From Congeria kusceri (taxonomy: Eukaryota; Mollusca; Bivalvia; Myida; Dreissenidae): a stretch of DNA of 64,000 bases. Positions 32,700 to 44,600 of the stretch are shown here, one piece after another. Every line of letters starts with the position of its first letter. Position 1 is the stretch's first letter. Where the stretch lies: contig JAPFQT010000083.1 in NCBI GenBank assembly GCA_027627225.1, positions 744,001-808,000 on the forward strand, read 5' to 3'. Below the pieces are notes generated by a model. That model did not search any database and had not been told where the DNA came from. It saw nothing but the letters and a program-made list of their open reading frames with translations. Position numbers and translations under genes: made by a program.

Positions 32700-35650
32700 T
32701 GCTAGTAATTTACGTTACTGTAATTGTTACATGAATTTGTCAGGCAAATTTAACAATATATCAATGTCAGAAAATAATTGCGGAAATGAATGAAAATTAT
32801 TATATATCAGATGAGTGTACATAGTTCTGTTACATAATATACTATACGTCTCAGAAGTTTTGCAAATATTGTATTCATGCTACGCTATAAAGTAAAAGTA
32901 ACATTTTGACGTATTACGATACTTCTTTCACCACATTTTATTTACAGAAAAATGTTAATTTTTGTTTTTAATTGAATAACATCTTAAGGAGAAGTTAATA
33001 AAAAGGTGCAAATATAAATAATTCTTTAAAAAACGCAACCGCAATTCAAATATAAATTAACATGCACAGTAAGTATATAAATATAAATTTTCTCCATTTA
33101 TTGAAATTCGCGGGTTTATGATTCTCCGGACGCTAATTGATGAATGTATATTAGCATAGCTCTACCACGCGCTATTTTAAGAATGATGCACCCTTTATCT
33201 CGAGTGTCCTGAATACGCTGGAATAGACCATTTCATACAGATCTTCGCTGAATATCTACGTATGGCTCCGAAATGTTAAGAGCGCAATTGCTTTTTATAG
33301 AGCGTGCAGCTGATGTAGGTTAAACAAAATAATGATTTCATTATGTGAATAAATATTACATTAATTTCATAACAAACAATGAGTAAAATTGTTCAGAATT
33401 ATGTTCAGTTCTAGAGTGTAAGTCGAAGATATGTTTATAACTTTATTTTAACCGCTTATGCAAACAATTATGGATATTTTAATCCCACAAAATATGCAAC
33501 AGTTATTGGTGAACATCAAACCATTGTTGTAAGTTTGCATTCCATGAAATTAGAAAATTTGCCAAATGTTATTTTCCCGCCGCATAAAATTATCGCAAGA
33601 AATCTAGGTCAGAAGTGATGAAAAAAAAGCTACGCTGAAAAAATACAGTTTTAAGAAATGATCACAATTTTCAGAAGGAAAACAACACTATTAATAAAGC
33701 AGGCAAATGACACTCATGATAGCAAAATAATTATTTGATGCTATGTGTAATTTAAGAACACTCATCAAATGACACTGTGGACTAAAAGTTTGTAATGCAC
33801 AACAGTATAATCAGAGAAATTATTCCATTATTTTCATTTAAGGCACTTACAAGACGTTGCAAGATCGTGAATACATTTTAGAATCAATTTCTATCAGACA
33901 GATACATAAAACGAGAGTAACTGTTGTCTCAGGATAGCGCGCTCCACTATTTAACTGCATTGTCAGAGTTATGGGCCTTTATCACTACAAAAAAGGGCAT
34001 AATTCTGCTAAAATGCTGGTCACAGTTATGTGCCTTGGCCAATGATCTTACACAATCACCCCGAAGACATACGCAAAGTTTCAATTGAATATCTGTAGTA
34101 GTTACAGAGATATGTACTTGCTGCACGCAAACCTTAAACTGAATTTTCTTTTGCATGCAAACCTAAACCTGACATTTCTTAGTACAAAAAGGGGCATAAT
34201 TCTGCTGGTCACAGCTATGGGTCTCGGTCAGTGACCTTATATAATGACCCGAAAGGCATGTGTGAAGTTTCAATTGGATATCTGTAGAAGATATAGAGAT
34301 ATGGAGTTGTTGCACGCAAACTTTAACCTGATTTTTTTAAGTGCAAAAAGAAGCATAATTCTGCTCAATTGCAGGCCAGAGTTATGGGCCTTGGTCAGTG
34401 ACCTCATATAATGACCCCGAAGACATGTGTGAAGTTTCAATTTAATATCTGTAGTAGTTACAGAAATATGGACTTGTTGCACGCAAACCTTAACCAGAGC
34501 ATTACAGTGACGCCGACGAACGGGTGAGTAGAATAGCTCGAACTATTCGGTAAAAAGTCGAGCTAAAAATGAATTTGGAATGAAACTACAAGTCAATTTT
34601 TTATCAGAAAAATAGTAATTTAAGAAATTAGTTTTCATGTGATGTTTACATTTTCAACAAGGTGAAACTAAACAAAGTTCCTCATGGTTTATTGAGACTT
34701 GCCAAAACTTAACGATGAATATTCAGATTTAATCTGTTACTCCACTATTTACAGTATGTAAATAACAGGTTTGTTTATGAACTGTTTTACTTGGAGGATG
34801 AGTGTTTTATATAATACAATATCCAACTAACAGAATATTTCAGTATGTATGTAGGTTATATCCCACATAAACAAGACAGTGTTAATTGTTTGTTCTGAAT
34901 TAAGCCATTTTTCGGCGTAGCTGTCTAAGATCACTTATGACCTTGATTTCTTGCAATAATTATGCAGCGGGAAAATTGAATGCCAATAGAATTTGGCAAA
35001 TTTTCTATTTTTGCAAACTTACAACAATGGTTTAATGTATACCAACAACTGTTGCATAATTATGGGGATTAAAATGTACATGATTTTTTACATAAGCGGT
35101 TAAAATAAAGTTATAATAATATCTTCGACACTCTAGAACTGAACATATTTTCTCATTGTATGTCAAGATCAGAATATCATATTCGTTCTCAGAGTTAATC
35201 CACTGTTTTGTTTAGCCTTGCGGCACGCTCTATAAATAACAATTAATTCTAGCGAGTTCAAAACACTCACGATCATTCTAAAAATAGCGAGTTTAACTGC
35301 CGGTGTATAGCTTTTATAATATACATACATCAATTAGCGTCCAGAGAATCATAAGAGCTAATATTTCAATAAATGGGGAATTTATGTTAATAAACTAACT
35401 GTTCATGTTAATTTGAAATTGAATGGCGGTTGCCTTCTATTAAGAATTAAATAGAATTGCACATTTCTATCAACTTCTCCAGTAGATGTTAATCAACCTA
35501 TAAAAAGATATCTTTCCATATGGTGAAATAAGTAACGGAATATGTCTAACTGTTATTCATGTTACTTTTACTACATTTTCGTAGCATTCATGCATTATTT
35601 GCAATACCAATTATACACAGAAACCCTCGATACATCATGTTCCTACCGAA
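32700..35650. mobile_element. Large fold-back (long inverted-repeat) element
   Basis: Sequence from about 32.84 to 33.78 kb reappears inverted at about 34.79-35.63 kb. Anchors include CAGTTCTAGAGTGT (33406) against ACACTCTAGAACTG (35128), GACGCTAATTGATG (33131) against the complement of CATCAATTAGCGTC near 35329, and CCATTGTTGTAAGTTTGCA near 33520 against TGCAAACTTACAACAATGG near 35014. The arms exceed 0.8 kb and have diverged with indels. The centre holds a nested family F element. No transposase frame remains. Outer limits and target duplications were not resolved. Confidence 0.7.
33930..34568 (+). mobile_element. Family F element nested in the fold-back
   Basis: The 5' part carries TGTCTCAGGATAGCGCGCTCC. 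Units match those at 23.6-24.65 kb (GGTCAGTGACCT, AATGACCCCGAAGACATG, ATCTGTAGTAGTTACAG). The 3' hairpin is TAGCTCGAACTATTC / AGTCGAGCTA followed by AAAA, ending at 34568. Frames at 33947-34482 minus come from the repeat period. Confidence 0.65.
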
Positions 35651-35879
35651 TATAATTTTAAATCACCGGCAATAGTCGAATGAAATTTTATGTTTGTGTT
35701 ATAAAAAAATGCAAGTCATAATTATTTCACATGCGCTGAATGTTCCAAAAATATTGCGTTTCATAAGGATACACAGTAAACATGATTAACGGAATTGGAA
35801 ATGTTTATGTATTATGCATAGATAAAGATGAAGGTAGGTTATATTACTTATAGGTAATGAGTATCAGAAGCTAAAGGAC

Positions 35880-36105
35880 ACTGATATGCTATATAAGGGG
35901 AAAAGGCCCCACTCTCTTGCAGACATGATTTGTTAACCAATCAAAGTAGTTCAAAGTATTTTGGTAAAGAACCATCTAAGGAATATTTCTGTGAAATTAT
36001 TTAGAAATCCAAGCAGAGGCTTCTGAAATGAAGATTTTAACAGTTTAAAATATTCCCATATAAGGAAAAATGGACCCGCCCCCTAGCGGCCATGTTTTTC
36101 AACCA
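35880..36105 (+). repeat. Family E units
   Basis: Two units share CCATCTAAGGAATATTTCTG and CCCCTAGCGGCCATGTTTTTC with the family E blocks at 12.7-14.1, 20.4-21.0 and 63.6-64.0 kb. Confidence 0.6.
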
Positions 36106-36165
36106 TTGTGAGTAGCGAGTGTACCAACCACTGCGCTAGCCAGACAGCCTCACGAAATTGGGCCC
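36106..36165 (-). repeat. tRNA-like SINE head remnant
   Basis: The minus strand reads TGGCTAGCGCAGTGGTTGG, a good match to the tRNA box A and D arm. The T arm is not preserved. It is probably a truncated SINE head. Confidence 0.35.
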
Positions 36166-37225
36166 AACTCACAAGTTTTTATGGGCGTCTGTGAAGCAAA
36201 TTGGTTTTGTTTTTGAAACTAGTGGCTATATAAGATGACCTAGTAAGAAGAATTGAGACAGTTTAAATAAAGTTGGCTGCAATCATTAATTCCAGCATGC
36301 AAAAGCATTCACAGGTGGTGGATTTGAACCATGAAAAACATTTAGCATTTATACCTACAGTATCAGTACATGTAACATATTGTACTCGTTAAGTCTTAGG
36401 CTATATTAATCAGGTGTCTCTAACTAATCTCTGCTATGTTTCCAAAGTGTTACGAACAGCTTTTCGTTCAACATGCTAAGTAATATTTATACCATGTCCT
36501 CCGCATAGGCATAAAATCACTGATCGAGCGATTTTTTTGCGGACGGCTTTGGCGGATGCGCTTTGCAGATACAGACTGGGGTCATATGGAAATGGTTACT
36601 GTTTTCAACTTGTTTGATTTTTTGCAGATTTTGATTTGTGCAATGCATATGCGGATACCGACATTTGGAAAAACTGTGACCTTATATGAAGCGGGCCACA
36701 AGGAGGCCAAAATGGGCCTGGGTCGCTCACCTGAGGTTAATAAATCAGTATGGCTTGTGAAAGTATTCTAGCATGTTCAGTGATGTCTGAAGTAAACCAT
36801 TGAAACCTTAAATTAACAAAAATGGATGACAACAAGTGACCAATGACGGATTGTTTGATTGGCAACTCAAAATAGTTTGAAGGAATTTGGTACCTGGTCA
36901 CCCAAAGAAAATGTCTGTTAAATTTTGAAATCCTGCAAGTGGTTTCAGATAAGAAAATTTTCAAACTTTTCAATATAGACATACAAAGAAACTGATACAC
37001 CCCATTGGACAACCACTGACCAAAAAAGCTTACCTAAGCTTAGTACTGATCATTAATGCCATTACGGAGAAGACAAGCAAAGTTATGACTGTATAACTTC
37101 CGGTTTCTTTTTGGTATAATTCCTTAGAATGTGAATGATAATAAAACTAGAAATGTATCCACAGACCTGGATACCATTACGTATGCAGCCTTTTCAACAG
37201 GGGCCACTTTGTCTATATGCATACA
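36166..37225. other. Spacer with a family C/E fragment
   Basis: Unrecognised sequence to about 36690. A family C-type 5' hairpin (GGAGGCCAAAATGGGCCTGGG) follows, then one or two family E-like units to about 37030. The open frames at 36556-37012 lie across these repeats and are not called. Confidence 0.4.
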
Positions 37226-37229
37226 AATA

Positions 37230-38015
37230 ATGAAATTAATCTGCAAAATCTGCTAAGGTCTTCACTCAATCTGTGAAGTATGTGATGAGGCACCAAAAAT
37301 ATCCTATCTATAATTTTAAATGTTGAGCAATCTGTGAAGTATGATGAGGCACCAAAAATATCCTATCTATAATTTTAACGGTTGAGTCCTGACAACAATC
37401 AGAAAAGGGGAGTAATTAAAACTTTCTGGCAATAATGAGTTATGGTTCTTGTATGCTTCATCTACTCTTGCTATTTTAAACGATTCATTAAAGAATCAAC
37501 ACAATGATTTGTATAATTTGTTAGTTATGCTTTGAACAACATCAATAAATAGAAGTAATTCACAAGTTTTACAAGTCTGGTTCTTCCATGCAACACTCCA
37601 TGTTGAGACTGTGATCATTTCTTATAATTTATTTGAAATTCCCTTCACGCACAACAATAATACGCTCTGGACAATTATTAGCCCTTTGTCCTGCGCACCA
37701 CACACCCTTTCATAATGCTAATTACTTCTGCTAAGCTATTTTAAAATCCTTCAGTGCTGAACAAAATAATGATCTGGACAGGGCCCTTGGATTTAATTCT
37801 TATGTTTGACCTTTGACCTTTTAAGTGTGACCTGGACCTTGGGACCTGGTACTTGTGCCCAACACACCATCTCATCATGCCTATCTTTTCTGTTCTGTTA
37901 TTTGAAAATCCTTCCATGCTGGACAAAGTTAAGCTCTGTACAAGAATCCGAACATACATACATACATGTACGTACATACACACAGACAGGGCCAACACTA
38001 CATGCCCCCATCATT
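37230..38015 (+). repeat. Tandem-core element, family G, second copy
   Basis: The GAGTTATGGTTCTTGTATGC lead-in, then TGACCTTTGACCTTTTAAG and TTATTTGAAAATCCTTCCATG units, match 25.7-27.29 kb. A direct 44-bp duplication around AATCTGTGAAGTAT and GATGAGGCACCAAAAATATCC occurs at 37265-37380. The end has a CATACATACATGTACGTACA step. Overlapping frames at 37741-38166 are low-complexity shadows. Confidence 0.6.
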
Positions 38016-38039
38016 TTTCTGGATTTATACTTATATAAG

Positions 38040-38410
38040 CAATATACAGAAGTTTCGTAAGTGGACTTCTCTTTGTATGTATGATAGTAAAAATAACTTG
38101 TCAGGGGGAGATTACCTAGTTCTGCAAAGGCCTAACATGCATGCACATCATGTAAATGCATCTTGACCTATATAGTTTTAGAACACATGATTAAATTATC
38201 AAACTAATTCAAACATCTCTCCATCTCTATGGCAAAATCTCTCCATTTCAATTTTCTATAATAAACACTCAGACAACGATTGTTACTCACTTTGTAACAG
38301 AGATAAAGAAAGATAATTCCCCTAAAAATGGCAAACACATACCATATGTTACAGCTATTAAAGGGACCACTGTCATAGTTGACCTTTTATATCTTGTATA
38401 ATTGTTAACA
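38040..38410. repeat. Third, partial copy of the segmental duplication
   Basis: GATTACCTAGTT, TTAGAACACATGATTAAAT, AAACACTCAGACAACGATTG and GAAAGATAATTCCCCTAA follow the same order as in the copies at 42.2 and 54.4 kb. The similarity ends where the 38.46 kb repeat begins. Confidence 0.55.
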
Positions 38411-38459
38411 TGGAAATTGGAATACCATTTCCAGAAGACGAATGATAACTGGTTAGAAG

Positions 38460-39115
38460 TTTAAATAAGAGCTGTTTGTAAAACAATTATGCCCCTCAAA
38501 GGTCAAAAGCAATCTTTAAAATATCAATTTTGGGGAAGATTTGATGAAAACTGCTGGATATAGGGAGCTGAAACCGTCAAAAAAAGGGCCAACTTAAGAT
38601 AAACCAATGGTCAGACCTCTGCAGTTCCTGAGACAATTTGGTAGATCATCAAACTTGGCTAAGATATTATAGTCTCAAACATTTTCATCAAATATGGTGA
38701 AGATGGGATGAAAACTGCTGGAGTGGAAACAGCTAAAAAGGCTAATTTTAGAATCAGTCCAGGGCCATAACTCCACATTTATTGGGATGATTTGGTTCAT
38801 TACAGAACTTTGCCAAGATATTAAGCCCACAAAGATTTCCAGGAAGATCGGATAAAAACTGTAAGACACAGAGATGAAACGACTAAAAAGGCCAATTTTA
38901 AATAAATCAAGGGCCACAACTCCACAATTCCTAGGGGGTTTGGCTGATTATAGAACTTAGCCGAGATATTATGCCCACAAATATTCCCATGAAATTTGGT
39001 GAAGATCTGATGGAAACAGTCGGGAACAAAAGTTGTCTAAGAACAGACAGACCGACCCACATCAATAAAGCATATACCCCACCATCTTCAAAAGGGGCGA
39101 ATGCCGCATAATAAA
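38460..39115 (+). repeat. Tandem-core element, family I
   Basis: Units of about 150 bp carry AAGAT(C/G)(T/G)GATGAAAACTG, AAAAAGGCCAATTTTA and GGGCCATAACTCCACA. The 5' end includes AAGAGCTGTTTGTAAAACA. The 3' end has ATACCCCACCATCTTC and AAAAGGGGCGAATGC. A related start lies at 45.5 kb. Confidence 0.6.
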
Positions 39116-39299
39116 ACATTTACAAATTAAAGACTGTATAAATATTTTAAGTTGTTAAGACAAAGCAAGGACAACTTTCCATGAAATGACATATTTTATT
39201 GATATAAATCCTCACCAGTACTCATTGTGAAATGTTCAACAACCAACACCAACACAAATCACAAATAATATTCTCTTTACTGGTAAACCTGCATTGAGG

Positions 39300-39875
39300 A
39301 TAATAAATCAAACTTGGCCTATAAGTTCCTGTTAGTATAGGGAAAACTGTTTAAGTTTGAATAAAATCCCTCAAGCCCTAACAAACTAGCTTACCAAAAA
39401 ACTTTAACCTAGACCGGAGGCTGATGCCAATGAAAACACCAACGCCAACTTGAGTAGAATAACTTGCCTTTTCTCTGAAAATTGGAGCTAAAAATGAAGT
39501 CTCTATCCTCCACATTGTGCATTTTTTGCATTTTTGCTCACAAACAATGGGCAACAACTCTGGTTGTTTCCCAATTTAGGCCAGTGTTGGATTATTTTGA
39601 AATATTATGCTCATACACAAGCTGTATAAGTTCAATCGAGATCACATGAAAAATGAAATCTTATGTTGCAGAAAGTCTATTTTGCAGTTTTGCTCATAAA
39701 AAAGTGTTCAAGGCCCATTATCGAACTTAGCCAAGATTTTATGGTCATACACAAACTGTACAAGTTTGGTCAAGATTGAATGAAAAGTGAAGTCTCTATC
39801 GCGTCCGTGCTCACAATTGTTGATGCATTATGGATGCCAGATGACAAATGACGCAGGACAGTCCCACCATACCAA
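39300..39875 (+). repeat. Two truncated tandem-core fragments
   Basis: 39300-39492 matches the second half of family D (CTTGGCCTATAAGTTC, CTCAAGCCCTAACAAACTAGC, ending TTGGAGCTAAAA). 39493-39875 has two units with CATACACAA(G/A)CTGTA and GAAGTCTCTATC, a different core. No gene was seen. Confidence 0.5.
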
Positions 39876-39879
39876 TAAC

Positions 39880-40215
39880 AAGAGCTGTCAGAGGACAGCG
39901 GGCTCGACTATTCAAAGCATTTCAGTTGGTACATATTCTGGATATAAATTTGTTAAAATACAAAACTTTTACGTGAAGCCTTGAATATTTCATACATTTT
40001 TGGAACAAACCATTTTACCAAAATCAATGTAAAAAGTGTGCATAATTCTGTCACGATACAAAACAGAGTTATAGGTAATGTTGCCCCTGATACTAGAGTT
40101 GATGACAAAGGTTAGTTTCAAGTGAATAACTTTTGAAGTTTTAAAGTTACAAAACTTTTGAATATAAACTTTAACCACAAAATCTATGTGAAAATGAGGC
40201 ATAACTCTGTCAAAA
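39880..40215 (+). repeat. Family B fragment
   Basis: The 5' hairpin GAGCTGTCAGAGGACAGCG is intact. About one and a half family B units follow (AGTTGATGACAAAGG, AACTTTAACCACAAAATC), and the copy breaks into the next element near 40215. Confidence 0.6.
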
Positions 40216-41490
40216 TACAACAAGAGGGTTAAATGGCCCTGGGTCGCACACTTGAGTCTCATTAGTCAAACAATTTTCCATGTGTTAGATTTTTATACAG
40301 ATATGGATATACTGATACGGACTGATAGAAATGCAGCCTAATCATCATGGTTTGAAAAACTTAAGTACCAATAGACATTCAAAATTTAAGAAGTACATAT
40401 TGAAATTGAAGCTTTTTCTTCAATTTGACCTAGTGACCTAGTTTTTGACCCCAATAAACCAGATTCGAACATGGCCGAGACACCATTCGGACAAATGTTT
40501 TGACCAAGTTTCTGGTTGATTGGGCAAAATAAAAGTGACTTCTAGAGTGTTAACAAGCTTTTTCTTCAATTTGACCTAGTGACCTAGTATTTGACCCCAC
40601 ATGACCCAGATTCAAATTTGGCTGAGATATCATTGGGACAAATGTTCTCACCAAGTTTCATGAAAATTGGGCAAAAAATGTGACTTCTAGAGTGTTAACA
40701 AGCTTTTTCTTTAATTTGACATAGAGACCTAGTTTTTCACCTCAAATGACCCAGATTCAAATTAGATCGAGATATTATTAAGACAAATGTGCTGACCAAG
40801 TTCATGAAGATTGGGCAACAAATGTGACTTCTAGAGTGTTAACAAGCTTTTTTTTCAATTTAATCTAGTGACCTAGTTTTTCACCCCACATGACCCAAAT
40901 AAGAACTCGGCCGAGATATCATTGGTACATATGTTCTGACCAAGTTTCATGAAGATTGAGCAAAACATGTGAAAACTGGAGTGTAAGCAAGCTTTTTCTT
41001 CAATTTAACCAAGAAACCTAGTTTTATCAAGTATAATCCTTTTTTTATAAACTGTTCATAATTTGAGTAGCCTTTTAACAGCAAAGACTTAAACATTAAT
41101 AACTGTTAACCAATTCAGACGCAGACGCGAAGCCAGGGGTAGTAGGATAGCTCACCTATTCTTCGAATTAGGGAAAGATCTAGGATCTAAAAAGGTACAA
41201 GGTGCTGCTAAAAGGAGCAGGGATAGATCCGGACCACATTGTTGTCATTTTCAAATAATTTGCTAAATTCAGGGTTTTCGTGAGTCTAACGCTTCTGATT
41301 ACGCTTTTTAAGCATAGTTTATTCATTTGTAGTTGAATATTTGCAAAAATATGTTGATTTTCTAAAGATATTCAACATTTCTGTGTTGACCAGCCAAGAG
41401 TGCCCGCAGGGAGAACCAAAAAGGAGCAGGGTCCTGCACCCTGCTATTTCTGTCTAGATCTTTCCCTACTTCGAAAATTGAAACTAAAAA
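40216..41490 (+). mobile_element. Tandem-core Helitron-like element, family C
   Basis: The start carries ACAAGAGGGTTAAATGGCCCTGGGTCGC, with the GGGTT/GGCCC hairpin. About five units of 145-150 bp carry GTGACCTAGTTTTT, TGACCAAGTTTC and TCTAGAGTGTTAACAAGC. The 3' hairpin (CTCACCTATTCTTCGAA / TTCGAAAATTGAAACTAAAA) is split by a hAT-type MITE at 41169-41468. Confidence 0.65.
41169..41468. mobile_element. hAT-type MITE with 8-bp target duplication
   Basis: The ends are inverted repeats, TAGGGAAAGATCTAG at the left and CTAGATCTTTCCCTA at the right. The flanks CTTCGAAT (41161-41168) and CTTCGAAA (41469-41476) match at 7 of 8 positions. Inside, AGGAGCAGGG occurs near both ends, in the same orientation. 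An 8-bp duplication with TAGGG ends is the usual hAT pattern. The insertion sits in the 3' hairpin of the host family C element. There is no transposase. Confidence 0.8.
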
Positions 41491-41519
41491 TGATGTTTAA
41501 CTTCATTTAATGCATGTGC

Positions 41520-42095
41520 ATATGCTTGTGTCAGGAAGCCAATGTCAGAAAAAGAGTACAATATATGCCCTGGACAAATATCTTGACCTCTTAGTGAGAC
41601 CTTGACCTCTAAACTAAAGGTCGGGTTCTTGCTTGTGACATTTAATGATGCTGATCATTTCTATTTCTAAGTTATTAGAAAATCCCTCCATGCCAGACAA
41701 ATATTTGACATTTGACTTAACACCTTGACCTTTGCCAGACAAGCATGTGTGATGTGCACAACACACCACCTGGTCATGGGGAATAATAATCTGATGTAAT
41801 ATTAAAATCCTGCCAGGTATTTAGAAGATTAGGAGCGGAAACAAAATTCCTTGACCTTTGACCTAGAATTGTGAACTTGATCTTTGACAGACGAGCATGG
41901 GTGTTGTATGCGACACATTGTCTCATCATGGGGAATAATAATCTATAATTATATTGAAATCCTTCCAGCCATTCAAAAGTTACAGAGCAGAAACAAAATC
42001 TTGGAGTTATTGGACACCCAAAATCACACTACAAACCCACAGGCGTAAAAACGGACCGTGCAACTACTATATGCCCTCCTTCAGGTGCATAAAAA
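41520..42095 (+). repeat. Tandem-core element, family G, third copy
   Basis: Units share GACCTTGACC, GATGCTGATCATTTC and AATCCTTCCAGCCATTC with the other family G copies. The end carries ATATGCCCTCCTTCAGG followed by TGCATAAAAAA, a short hairpin. The frame at 41954-42175 runs across this end and is not called. Confidence 0.55.
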
Positions 42096-42751
42096 AACTG
42101 TCTTTACTCTACGCCAAAGCATATAGATTTTTTCTAACTAATGTTTATTGCTTAAAACAATTGTCTGAGATGTGAATATACAATATGGATAAATTAACCA
42201 GAATATCGGCTTTCGGAAAGAAATTCTCCTTGTAGGCTCGTACACATGCCGATAAAAAGAGCTTTTCAGTGCAAGATTACCTAGTTTCAGGAGACCTTTT
42301 ACTGTTTACACCCAAGTAAATGTTTCAAACCTGATATAAATTTAGAACACATTAAATAATCAAACAATTTAAAGTGTGTATGTGGCATAAATACAATTAA
42401 CCAAATAAAGTTAATTTACATATATTGCTATTTAAAATGGAATTAAAGTTAAGAACAAAAATTGCTTTTAAAAGTGAAATAAGCTAGTTTTAAATCACCA
42501 TATAGTTTTCGTCTGTACAGATGGAAACTCAACGACATGTATAATTACATGTTGTCTTGGCAGTTGGTTTATGTTACACAACACTAAAAAACGATGCAAA
42601 AGTTGACACTAGTACTTTTTGATTTATTGCATATTGAAGTGATTCCTTCGTCATTTTTATGTTCTACAGTTTGATTTCAAGTTTTATAGTCACTTTTAGC
42701 TGCTTTTTATTTTTAATAATTGATATCAAAGATTATACATACAAACTTTAA

Positions 42752-43094
42752 AGACGCAGTCCACAGAATACAATTCAATGCATCTTAAATTGGCATTAGT
42801 TCTTAAAAACATAAATGACATTTATTCGACCAAAATCTATTTGTTCTTGGCGAAATCATTTCATAATGTCTATGTTCAAAAACCCTTGGCAAAAACGGAA
42901 TAAACCATAATGTACATGCTGATCTACTCCAGAGGCATCACGAGCTATCGCAAACTGAAACTATACGACAAAAATTTACCTAAATATTCATTTTACCGAT
43001 TTCAATGCGTCGTTTTTTTTTGTATTTTGATAGGTAAGATGTCCATTAGAAACAATTTCTGAGAAGTTTTATTTTATAGTTATGGACTGCTGCT
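42752..43094. mobile_element. TTAA-flanked MITE
   Basis: The inverted ends AGACGCAGTCCA and TGGACTGCTGCT are each bordered by TTAA (42748-42751 and 43095-43098). TTAA duplications are typical of piggyBac and Kolobok elements. The interior is 343 bp without a transposase frame. A minus-strand stretch near 42.95 kb is open for about 30 codons, but it lies inside the element. Confidence 0.75.
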
Positions 43095-43696
43095 TTAAAC
43101 TTTGTCTCCATCAGCATTTCTATGTTTCATACAAGATAGAGACACAGAAAGATAATTGTCCAAACAATAGTACATATATATCAAATTGCATGCACTGCCA
43201 CGTAAACGGACCATTTACATAAATGATTGTTCAATTTTGTATTTTTTTAACGATGCATTAAACTTGCTATGTCCTGACAAGTGTTTCTTACTTCTATCTA
43301 TCAACAAACAAGGTGAATCACAGATAAAAATGTCTTTATATCTGTTTATACAGGATTATTGCAAAATGTTCACTTTCCTTAGTTTTTTGTGGAACATCTT
43401 GAAATGAGGTGGATCGATGGTGCTGAGGTGGCCTGTACATGCCATGCGTTTATCAGCTAGACAAAAGGAACGTAACTGAATCTTTCATTCTAAATGTACA
43501 AATGAAATGAAATGACGCAACAAAGCAAAATGTTTATTGGCCCTTTTTTTGATACTTGTGCCTGGTGACATAAACAGGTCATTTCATGCAGATATATAGA
43601 AAACTACAGTCCAAAGTCTGCAATATTTAGTATGTGACACAGAAGACGAGTTTAAACCCATACCATCACTATCTAATTTTGAGATAAATATTCTAC

Positions 43697-43792
43697 GTCA
43701 TTAATCTGACCTCTGACATATTTAAGATTATTGTGGACCATGATCCTAGATTTCCAGTGATTGCTACATTGAACCTTTACACTCGCTGTCAG
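43697..43792 (+). other. Conserved 32-codon frame, copy 1
   Basis: The frame reads VINLTSDIFKIIVDHDPRFP and continues to TRCQ, followed by a perfect donor GTGAGT. The paralogous segment at 56774-56869 has no indel against it, and half of the changed codons are synonymous. Against an exon, no acceptor is visible and an in-frame TAA lies 12 bases upstream in both copies. I record it as a candidate only. Confidence 0.25.
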
Positions 43793-44093
43793 GTGAGTTT
43801 ACGACACAAGATCGTTCATGTCATGAGGTGAAAGAGTGAATGATAACCTGATTATGCTGACTGAAATAGTGTCATCTGGGTTTTGAAAATGTTAACAGTT
43901 ATAGAAACTAGGATGGCGAAATCTATTGTCCATATTGCCAAAGCATACACGGACAAGTGAAATCTTGCCAAACTTATGTATAAATACTATACATTACAGA
44001 CAAGCAGCAAAATCATTTGTCAACAACAGAAAAGTAAGGCAATGCAAGATTTTGCCACCCCTGGAAAAGTATGTTAATATATATTGGTAGATA

Positions 44094-44179
44094 TCACATA
44101 TTTAGGTTGTCAAAGCACGCATCACAGGACGGTTCTTCAAAGTTCAGTTCACATGTACAGGTGCCACTTGAGTTGTAGC
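44094..44179 (-). pseudogene. Degenerate copy of the 57.3 kb cysteine-rich exon
   Basis: The acceptor-like TTTCTCTGTTAG is followed by a frame reading YNSSGTCTCELNFEEPSCD and ACFDN, then a TGA at 44096-44094. It aligns without indels to 25 codons of the exon at 57342-57231. The 3' end, including the donor, has been lost or replaced, and the acceptor has shifted. Most substitutions change the amino acid, as expected after loss of function. Confidence 0.55.
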
Positions 44180-44600
44180 CTAACAGAGAAACATTCCATA
44201 CATCAAATACAAAATTACCAACTTCCTAGTCCATTTAACTGCAATAAATGAAGAATTCAGACAATTTCAGTACACTGAGCACTTCCTGGTTAGTAGTTAC
44301 ATGAGCAGTAATTGACTACCTGGGTACCTGCCGCTATATTACCCGGATACCAAAAATGGTTGCTTCCCTTGAACAGAAACAAGTTACCATTGATTCATTG
44401 TATCAAATAGCATATTTATACAGGCGTTTGAAACAGTTAACGTCTTAACTTTGAGTTAAATATACATATAGTAACTAGGAAAATGTTTTGTACTAACATA
44501 TTGTTGTATAGTTCCAATATATTTATGTAATTTTGTGCAAAGTTGAAATTGAAAACATAAATATATCGAAGTCTTGAACTTATGCTATGTTTACGCTTCA

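Larger units (their letters stand above)
42180..44600. repeat. Segmental duplication, copy 1
   Basis: The segment is collinear with 54330-57720. Shared anchors include TGCAAGATTACCTAGTTTCAGGAG (42270/54439), ACTCGAATCTTTC-type flanks, GTCATTAATCTGACC (43697/56774) and CAGGCGTTTGAAACAGTTA (44422/57580). Copy 1 has a TTAA-flanked MITE at 42752-43094 that copy 2 lacks. Copy 2 has a large insertion at 54895-56548 that copy 1 lacks. Confidence 0.75.

Noticed and set aside
42950..43000. Minus-strand exon after TATAGTTTCAG (FAIARDASGVDQ)
   Set aside because: It lies wholly inside the TTAA-flanked MITE.
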